A stretch of 64,000 bases of DNA from Lampris incognitus (lineage: Eukaryota > Chordata > Actinopteri > Lampriformes > Lampridae). Below the pieces are notes generated by a model that saw only the letters and a list, made by a program, of their open reading frames with translations, had not been told where the DNA came from and searched no databases. Position 1 is the first letter of the stretch; each line of letters starts with the position of its first letter. The stretch is taken from positions 84,798,172 to 84,862,171 of the forward strand of contig NC_079212.1 of NCBI RefSeq assembly GCF_029633865.1, given 5' to 3'. The translations under genes and the position numbers were made by a program. Shown here in pieces: positions 56,755 through 64,000 of this stretch.

Positions 56755-56975
56755 ATTCAACACTTCCGGTGTGCGTCACGTGTCTTCCGGGAATGCCGCC
56801 GCTTACACAGCGGACGGACATGAAGGAAGACGGAGCTACCGACAGCGGGGCCCCTCCCAACACACCCGGCGGACAGGCTCACCGTTCTCTGGGAGCCGGG
56901 AGTCAGGGCCAGGAAGGCCTCACCGTTACTTGCCACGCACTCGCACACAGGACATGGAACACAACATGGCTCCCC
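56755..56975 (+). other. GC-rich stretch with ATG frame, possible orphan first exon
   Basis: A sharp rise in GC and CpG after an E-box-like cacgtg and an ETS-like cttccggga. A frame from 56819 reads MKEDGATDSGAPPNTPGGQA, then HRSLGAGSQGQEGLTVT before sequence of the 56975 repeat. It resembles a housekeeping-type 5' exon in composition only. I do not recognise the protein and found no matching downstream exon. Confidence 0.2.
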
Positions 56976-58205
56976 AGCCCACCGCTGTGCAACACAAACA
57001 CACACACACATCCAAAAACTACAAGAACACACACATACCCACACTAACACACATATCCACACTAACACACATACCCACACTAACACACATACCCACACTA
57101 ACACACATATCCAAACTAACACACATATCCACACTAACACACATACCCACACTAACACACATACCCTCACTAACACACATATCCACACTAACACACATAT
57201 CCACACTAACACACATACCCACACTAACACACATATCCACACTAACACACATATCCAAACTAACACACTAACACACACATATCCACACTAACACACATAC
57301 CCACACTAACACACATATCCAAACTAACATACATATATCCAAACTAACACACATATATCCAAACTAACACACATACCCACACTAACACACGTATCCACAC
57401 TAACACACATACCCACACTAACACACATATCCACACTAACACACATATCCACACTAACACACATACCCACACTAACACACATATCCACACTAACACACAT
57501 ATCCACACTAACACACATACCCACACTAACACACATATCCACACTAACACACATATCCACACTAACACACATACCCACACTAACACACATATCCACACTA
57601 ACACACACATATCCACACTAAACAAAAAACAACCGCTGTCCAGCAGAACGAACACCAGCCAGGGTGACTGTCGGAACTGCTGGTCTGCATGGGCTAGAAG
57701 TTAGCTTAGCCCGCCCCGCTTCCGCATCCTGTCAGACCGCCCTCGGTGTTTCCTCTTCGGGCACAGCTCCAGGCAGGGCCATGGTTCTTGGGACCTCAGC
57801 CGATCCAACGCCAGCTCTCCCAGCCAGACACCTTCGACACACCTCCCCGCACTCCACACGACGACACTAAAAGTACAGTTAATGCTAGGCGAGGCCGCCG
57901 CCAGACCGCCCTCGGTGTTATCGGAACCGCCGGTCTACACGAGCTAGCAGTTAGCTTAGCCTGCCCCGCTTCCACATCCTGTCAGACCGCCCTCAGTGTT
58001 TCCTCTTCGGGCACAGCTCCAGGCAGGGCCGTGGTTCCTGGGCCCACAGGACGCAGCAGACCAGGCTCTCCCAGCCGACCCAGCGCCAGCTCTCCCAGCC
58101 ATCAAACGAAGACAAACTTAGATGCAGACGTGGACAAAGACCCTGCATGGACGGTCCTGGGTGAAGCCGTCGCAAACGCGAATTTGCTCCGCCATTTTCC
58201 CACAC
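56975..58205 (-). repeat. dispersed repeat D, copy 1, with expanded 18-bp minisatellite
   Basis: Shares with 62150-62838 a right end around cgccattttcccacacc, the segment gtctgcatgggctag + agttagcttagcc, the gtcagaccgccctcggtgtt segment (three times here), and a left end gtgcaacacaaacac. Within it, 57003-57622 is about 33 units of acacacatacccacacta. The likely sense strand is minus, starting with a gatggcgg-type head and ending in a ttgtgttgcac tail. It has no protein that I can name. Confidence 0.65.
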
Positions 58206-58278
58206 CAGAAGTGGTGAAGTCTGGAACTGGGATTTGCATTGTTGGCGAAACACCAACAGGATATGGAACACACACCAT

Positions 58279-58318
58279 ACCATGTCATGTCATGTCATGT
58301 CATGTCATGTCATGTCTC
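58279..58318. repeat. (CATGT)n microsatellite
   Basis: Eight pentamers, catgtcatgtcatgt and onward. Confidence 0.95.
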
Positions 58319-58319
58319 A

Positions 58320-59624
58320 AATTAACCCGTAAATTTTATTTTAAAAGGGGTTGTGTAAAACACATGGTCCCACCTCCCGTGCACCCTGTAAAAAGTGAAG
58401 GGAGGATGGAGGGCTCAAGTGTTTTATACCAACACGATGTCAGCTACTTCTCTTCTGTAAAAAGGTCAACCGTGTAGGTTTTTTTTAAATTGCTGACAGA
58501 AGCACGAAGGTAAAGCATATCTGAGGAAAGTAAAACCACTCAGTTTAGCAGTCTCGTAATGTGACTACCGGGTTTTCTCGGTACATGCAGAACTTCAGGA
58601 AAAAGAACAAACGGTCGCGGACGCAGCGGCGTCGTAGTGGGGGGGGGGGGAGTACCTACCAGGACCCAGAAGGCGGAGGGGGGGGGGCTCAGGAAGCCTG
58701 GAATTAAACGTTTGTCTTGGTTTGCAATTTTTTATTTCTAACTCACAACTTCAGTTAAAGTGGCTCAATACATCGGTTGAGGGATTTAAAGAAATTAGTG
58801 GAGGCTCTCTGAGGCCCCTCTCCGAAGCCCTCTCTGAGGCCCCTCTCCGAAGCCCTCTAACGCCTTACAAAAGGTGCAAAATGGTTTAGTCCGCCCCTTA
58901 GGAGCGTCTCTCAATGCAGCTCATCTAGTCCTGTCGCAAGTGACTGCTGGTGCAAGCACAAGCACAGAGTCATGTCCTTCCCAAAGATACAAAGCCTGGG
59001 TTCCAGGAAAGAAAAGGGAAAAGAAGGGGAGAGGAGGCAAAATGAAGGAAAACAACCGTTGAATAATTTCTTCCAAAAGAAAGGTGAGCTATGAGCTTTT
59101 AAAAGAAAGGTGGCTACCTAACTCCTAGAACCACAGCCAGGTAGCAGCTAGCTAGCTAACTCTTAACCCCTACTACCGGAACACAGTAGGAGTTAGCTAG
59201 CTAGCTAGCTAGTACTATAACACACGCAGTATCATACATTTATCAGCATCATAGCTACAGTGTCATATGAAATTATATCTCTGAACATTAGCTAGCTTAA
59301 CATGAAACACATGGCCCTCAGTTTCAGAAGCAGCCATGGGGAGTGGAGCAGCAGCAGGTCCCTCATCTCCTGATGATCATGTTACTAAGGATGTGAGTCA
59401 AGGTGAGCTCATATAGTCACACTGACAACTAAAAGTCAGTCCACGTAGTTATTTGTAGCACTTTCAACTGAAAGGAGCCGAGCAACACTAAGGTCAAGTA
59501 GTATGTTTTATTGTATGTTAGCTTGGCTATGAGCAGGCCAAGAGCCTAATATCAGTTCTGTTATAGGGTTGCCAACCTTTCCTTAAAATAAGGAATCGTC
59601 CCTTATTTGGATGCTAAATACACA

Positions 59625-59665
<41 letters not shown>

Positions 59666-60570
59666 ATATATATGTGTGTGTGTGTGTGATATGTGTGTGT
59701 GTGTGTGTAGTGTAAGGCACATTATATTTGTTATGCCCGTGCCACCCCGTCCATCCAAACCCCGTCCCTGTACCCTGTTCCTTATTTCCATTTCAAGGAG
59801 TTGAAATGCTTCATGCTTGTAAAGGGGGCTGTAGCAGATAGTGAGCAAGAACTGAAAAAAGTGATGCGTGAGAGACAAAAGAGGAAAGGGGCCCACAGAG
59901 ACTGCTTATGGATAGGGCCCAGAATTTTGTGCTACACCCCTGCACAGACGAGACATTTTATAGTGTCGTAGGTATGACTCTTCACTCTTTATTATTGCTC
60001 TGCTCCCTTGGTCTTCACACGTGGAACCATGTCTGTTGTGGAATCACCCTCATCATATTTTGATACGTTAAGACAGAACTCATCTTACAGAACCTCCTCT
60101 ATTTTTGCTGCAACATGACCGATAGACTACTTACAGATGACTTATAAATACCTCTGGTGACTTATCACATCTTCTTTTTTACAGTAAAACACATTCAGTG
60201 GGTCATAATAAATGAATCAAAGATGGTACGATTTCATCCATTTGGGATACATGGAGTTAAAGTGGATGCCAAGAAGAGCATGTGGTGTTGTGTGCTGTCC
60301 ACTGAGCAGCAGGTCTACTGAGTCTACAGGAGCTGTTATGAGTAATGTACCGCCCGAGCCCTCCCCTTCACCAGTACCGAGAAACACAACCAGCAGCTCC
60401 CAGAGCCAGAGAGCAACATGCCCTGTATGTATCCTGTGACCGCTTTCCTGAAATGGGACTTGGAGTCCAGTGCCGTCACCCCTGGTGGGCTTTGTGCCCT
60501 GTGGGACTGCGTCTCCCATGAGCGAGCCAACGTCAGTATCCAAGTGCTGCGGTTGTTGTGAAAGGTTGCA
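58320..60570. other. intergenic, repeat-like, no gene recognised
   Basis: Holds G runs (58638, 58679), a duplicated gaggcccctctccgaagccc at 58810-58858, short (TAGC)n and (CA)n/(TG)n runs (59196-59212; 59622-59710) and a stretch gggttgccaacctttccttaa (59567) of transposon-end character. A 62-codon frame at 58874 ends in Lys-rich KKREKKGRGGKMKENN, like hAT N-termini, but is too short to assign. Confidence 0.4.
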
Positions 60571-60574
60571 CCTG

Positions 60575-60687
60575 CCAGGATTGGTCGTCACCTTCTACAT
60601 ATATGAGGAGGAGAGCACGATGCAGCACTAGGCCAGAGGAAGTAGCAGAAAGAAAGAAAGATCTGACGAATTCCTGATCAGTATCGG
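60575..60687 (+). promoter_or_regulatory. candidate calcoco1 promoter and non-coding first exon
   Basis: Inverted CCAAT box (attgg, 60580-60584), a TATA-like catatatg at 60598-60605, then a purine-rich segment ending in a strong donor, atcgg|gtgagt, at 60687/60688. The first coding exon of calcoco1 begins with an acceptor 15 bases before its ATG, so a non-coding exon is needed upstream and this is the best candidate that I see. Not proven. Confidence 0.3.
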
Positions 60688-61419
60688 GTGAGTTTTAAAA
60701 CGTCTGTTTCTCTTTATTTAGCAATGTTATGAAGTTCATTCATCAACTGTTGACTGTTCAGCGCAGTGGGACTATTTAGTAATGCCCCTTGCCTGAATGT
60801 CATTTTTCCCTCAAAGTCTTTTACGTAGACTTGTGTATTTGGGGTGTCCAAACTGAAGTAAGATCAACGCATGACGTTTGTAGCTGATCTAATCATACTT
60901 CTAGTGCACAGCTCTGCAAAAAGTTGCTTCTACCACATGGAAATTCTCTCACAGTCAAACGCACTCATGAAAAGTAGTGTTTAGCAGAAAACAGTATCAA
61001 TCGAAATCAGACCAATTTTCCCAGACCAGACGAGTTTGTTGGATCTCCAATCCTTAACACACTTTTTAATGCAAATTGTGTCGTCATTAAACATATCGGA
61101 TTTAGTTAAGATAGCTGTGTATTGTCGGGTTAATTTCTACACTGCTTACCCATAGCAGTATTCACCAATTTAATGTGCAGTGCAAAATGGTGTCTGTGCT
61201 AGTGTCATTTCTTCGTCTGTGTTTTTGCACAGGCTTGTGTGGCATAACCTCAGTACTGGTGTGTGATGTTGTTTCTAAACACATTGTGGATCTGCAGGCA
61301 TCTGGTGCCACGACCACGCTGCATGCCTCAGCTAACTCCGCTCTCATCTTTCATCAGCTGTTTCCTCTGGACTGAAACTGGAACACATTTCAGCACATCC
61401 ATGTTTTCTCCCTCAACAG

Positions 61420-61566
61420 CTCGAGTGCCACCACATGGAAAAACAGGCCAAAGTGGTGTTTCGAAATGTGGGGCAGTTTTACTTCCCCCAAACTCGGGTG
61501 GAGTGCCACTACAGCCTGACCCCCCACCACCTGTGGAGCAGAAGTGACTGGATTGGGCTTTTTCAG
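61420..61566 (+). CDS. calcoco1: calcoco1 first coding exon
   Basis: Acceptor ctccctcaacag, 15 bases of 5' UTR, ATG at 61435, 44 codons to LFQ, donor gttgca, phase 0. The start was chosen because [13 protein letters not shown] begins right before the SKICH domain, as in the family. Confidence 0.8.
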
Positions 61567-63438
61567 GTTGCAAACCTCCATCTCCTTCAGTAAAAGCAAC
61601 ATCTTCCTGTCCTGTATTAGCAACGCACACATTTGTGATTTTGTAAGGCACATTCTTCAAGAATCACAAGTGTTTCTTATCCTGCGACAGGTGGGCTGGT
61701 CGTCAGTGAAGGAGTACTACACCTACACCTGGGCTCTTGGGCCTGAGGACTACACCGGAGGAACCAGCGTCAACTGCTGTGCACTGTTCCATGGTAAGAA
61801 TTCAACCAGACCAGTTGTTTTTACTTTCTAAAAGGACGCCGTCTTGGTTGGTTTTGAAACGGTGGCACACAGGTCAAATAAAACCACACAGTCCACATGT
61901 TTGTGACTACTGGACTTTCGAGGTGGTATGTTTTCTCAGTGAGTGCTAAACGTAGAAGGCCAAACTGAACTCGCAGAGGACACATTTTTACAACTTCTCC
62001 AAAACTCCCATCACTTGTATTGTTGATGACTTGGGGTTTGTCTGCAGCGACATGGTCGTGGTGTTTGAATCATTTGCTGCTTTAAATCAGGAATCAGGAA
62101 CAATGTGTTGTCATCTCATTCATGTACTTGTGTACACGAAAGAGGAGAATTTCTCCCAGCCCACAGCAGTGCAACACAAAAGACAAAAACACACATCCAA
62201 AACCTCCCAAAAACGACACCATCAAAACACACAAACCCAGAAAAAAAACCCACACAAACAGTCAGCAAGACTGTGCATTCAGTAAATTTGCAACACAAGG
62301 AGCGCCAGCCAGGATGACTGTTGGAACTGCTGGTCTGCATGGGCTAGCAGCTAGCTTAGCCTGCCCCGCTTCCACGTCCTGTCAGACCGCCCTCGGTGTT
62401 TCCTCTGCGGGCACAGCTCTGGTCAGGGCCGTGGTCTTTGGGCCCAAAGGACGCAGCAGACCAAGCTCCCTCAGCTGATCCAGCGCCAGCTCTCCTGGCC
62501 AGACACCTTCGACACCCCCCCCCCGTGCTCCACACGACGACACAAACACGGACACACAAAAACACTGCACAATTGACACGCTAGGCGAGGCCGCCGCCAG
62601 ACCGCCCTCTGTGTTATCTTGGTGTTATCAGAACTGCTGGTCTGCATGGGCTAGCAGCTAGCTTAGCCTGCCTCGCTCTCCCAGCCATCAAACGAAATCC
62701 ACGATCACAGACATAAATCCTCATAAAGTTCTTCACACGATGACACAAAACCCAGATGTAGACGTGGCCAAAGACACAGCATAGTCGGCACTGGGGGAGG
62801 CCACTGCAAACACGAGTCCGCGCCGCCATCTTCCCACACTGGAATTGAAGTAGCAATCTCAAAGATTCTCACTTAACCAAATGTCCGTTAAGTTACCATC
62901 TTCCACCAAATGAGGTGACACAATGAGGCCTATCAGCTGCAGATGGACGGCCTTGCATTTGAAGTAATATGGAGAAATACAGACGTGTGTCTGTGGTGAC
63001 ATTCCCACTAAAATTCCCAAGAGAAGCATCTAGGTAGTGACGTGTTCCACATCAGCAGGGAGGACAGGTGGCACAAACGCTTGTGTTCCCGTGTCGTGGC
63101 AGACAAGCTAGTCATATAAAAAGTGTGTATAATTCAGTCATACCTGACTGAAATGCAAACTGACAACCTGTCCTACTGCAGGTAGACAGCAGAAATAAAA
63201 TGTTAACAAAAATGTCTTCTGTCAAGCCTCGTACCTGCCTCACCCCAGCACGGTGGAGTACCAGTTTGTGTATGTGGATGAGAAGGGGGAGGTGTGCACC
63301 TGCAGTCGGCCCTTCACTTTCTGCTCTCCCAAGCCACTGGAGGAGCTAGAGACCATGAAAGAGGAGCAGGGAGAGGAAGAGCAGGAGGATGAGGAGGAGG
63401 AACTAATCCTGGTCATCCCCAGGGCTCAACTCCTGCAG
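61435..63438 (+). CDS. calcoco1: calcoco1-like gene, N-terminal SKICH-domain part (3' partial)
   Basis: Three coding exons give about 149 residues. Residues 8-125 form a SKICH domain: [78 protein letters not shown] and [10 protein letters not shown]. This is the layout of the CALCOCO family (CALCOCO1, CALCOCO2, TAX1BP1), adaptor and coactivator proteins in the cytoplasm and nucleus; CALCOCO1 acts in ER/Golgi-phagy and in transcriptional coactivation. An acidic linker ([15 protein letters not shown]) leads into [12 protein letters not shown], the start of the coiled coil. The remaining exons are outside the window. CALCOCO1 rather than its relatives is chosen on the ECHYSL and [10 protein letters not shown] details and on the smug1 neighbour. 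Confidence 0.85.
61691..61793 (+). CDS. calcoco1: calcoco1 coding exon 2
   Basis: 103 nt, acceptor ctgcgacag, coding [20 protein letters not shown] to ALFH, donor gtaaga, phase 1 out. Confidence 0.9.
62150..62838 (-). repeat. dispersed repeat D, copy 2, in calcoco1 intron
   Basis: Same segments as 56975-58205: the gtctgcatgggctag block (twice), gtcagaccgccctc (twice), right end cgccgccatcttcccacact, left end cagcagtgcaacacaaa. The 18-bp array of copy 1 is absent, and in its place is a short non-repeated ccaaaacctcccaaaaac stretch. Confidence 0.7.
63227..63438 (+). CDS. calcoco1: calcoco1 coding exon 3
   Basis: 212 nt, acceptor ttctgtcaag, coding [20 protein letters not shown], then the end of the SKICH domain and the acidic linker to AQLLQ, donor gtagag, phase 0 out. 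Intron sequence follows to the window end with nothing recognisable. Confidence 0.88.
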
Positions 63439-64000
63439 GTAGAGAAATAACAACACAGCTAGTCCTACACTTAGCCGCTAGCATATATTATGTAGAACGT
63501 GTAGGTAACCCTCCCATTTTGCAATAATAAGAGTATTCTGGATGCTCTAAGATGCACCTACACTAAATGCATTGACTTGACATGCACCCTTGGCTATGTT
63601 GGGGTATTATGTGGCGCTCTTATGCAAGTTGGTAAGATTCAAATCTGTCTGCTTTATGCTAAGTATCTGCTAAATGAGTAAACGTACATGTATTCTCACT
63701 GAGTGGACATACGTATATCCATAGACAATAACGTAGCCTATGAGAAATAGAGCTTTACTAAAAGAAGTACAGGAGGTGGTAGCTGGCAAGCTAATTCACC
63801 ACCGTTCCAATACCAGTAGGCCGTTTTCTATATGGGCCCTTCCTGTGAAACTGTGGTGGACTGTACAGAAACAGTCAAATCAGCAACACGTGGTTGTTCT
63901 GATATAATTATTTGATTTTTGCCACTTGCCATTTTTATTCATATTAAAGCCACAATACTCAAAAGTTTTTGTTAATTTACTGTGACCTATGGCGGTACTG

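Noticed and set aside
56757..57655. 173-, 166- and 103-codon frames with MCVSVDMCVS- or THISTLTH-type repeats
   Set aside because: Artefacts of the 18-bp minisatellite (unit a multiple of three) on both strands.
57664..58477. 243-codon frame MFPLRAQLQAG and its relative at 62396
   Set aside because: Both belong to the repeat D family; the frame is not kept between copies.

Overview
This window looks like a piece of a ray-finned (teleost) fish nuclear genome. It has vertebrate-type split genes with GT-AG introns, an AT-rich background, many micro- and minisatellites, tRNA-derived SINEs of the kind found in fish, and fragments of hAT, TTAA-site MITE, RTE/Rex-like LINE, L1, Penelope-like and Ty3/gypsy elements. 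There is nothing bacterial: no operons and no CRISPR. The species cannot be read from the sequence.

Three protein-coding genes are supported, all on the + strand. (1) znf740-like, 1-26772. The 5' end lies outside the window and the 3' end is complete. Its centre is an array of twelve tandemly multiplied 84-nt exons, each coding for exactly one C2H2 finger, between a conserved first finger and the two conserved C-terminal fingers. This gives 15 fingers, against the 3 I know from mammalian ZNF740. (2) smug1, 50137-53411, a two-exon uracil-DNA glycosylase gene. It has an expanded 18-residue N-terminal repeat, and its intron is largely filled by a 1.6-kb (ACC/ACT)n tract. (3) The 5' part of a calcoco1-like gene, 61435-63438, with three coding exons of the SKICH domain; the rest lies beyond the window.

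Layout. 1-26.8 kb is znf740 with transposon-rich introns: a hAT element at 0.2-0.9 kb, MITEs at 11.2 and 14.9 kb, an RTE-like LINE at 15.4-16.8 kb, SINEs at 7.7, 19.9 and 21.9 kb, and a hAT nested in a second terminal-inverted-repeat element at 22.7-24.5 kb. 26.8-49.9 kb is a gene-poor repeat region. It holds telomere-like repeats (31.9 kb), a 34-36-bp minisatellite with a 494-bp duplicated block (33.0-34.8 kb), LINE debris (34.9-40.2 kb) with a nested Penelope-like fragment, a MITE/tRNA-like cluster (40.7-42.2 kb), a nearly intact Ty3/gypsy element with target duplication (42.4-47.2 kb), an L1 tail (47.8-48.5 kb) and an AT-rich minisatellite interrupted by the 5' stub of a second gypsy-like element (48.5-49.9 kb). 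49.9-53.4 kb is smug1. 53.4-61.4 kb is repeats only, followed by calcoco1.

The genes do not form a pathway: one is a DNA-binding zinc-finger protein, one a base-excision-repair enzyme, one an autophagy/coactivator adaptor. Their order matters, because in human 12q13 CALCOCO1 and SMUG1 flank the HOXC cluster and ZNF740 lies nearby. Only about 8 kb of repeats separates smug1 from calcoco1 here and no homeobox is visible. This would fit a duplicate (hoxcb-type) paralogon whose Hox genes were lost. That last step is inference.
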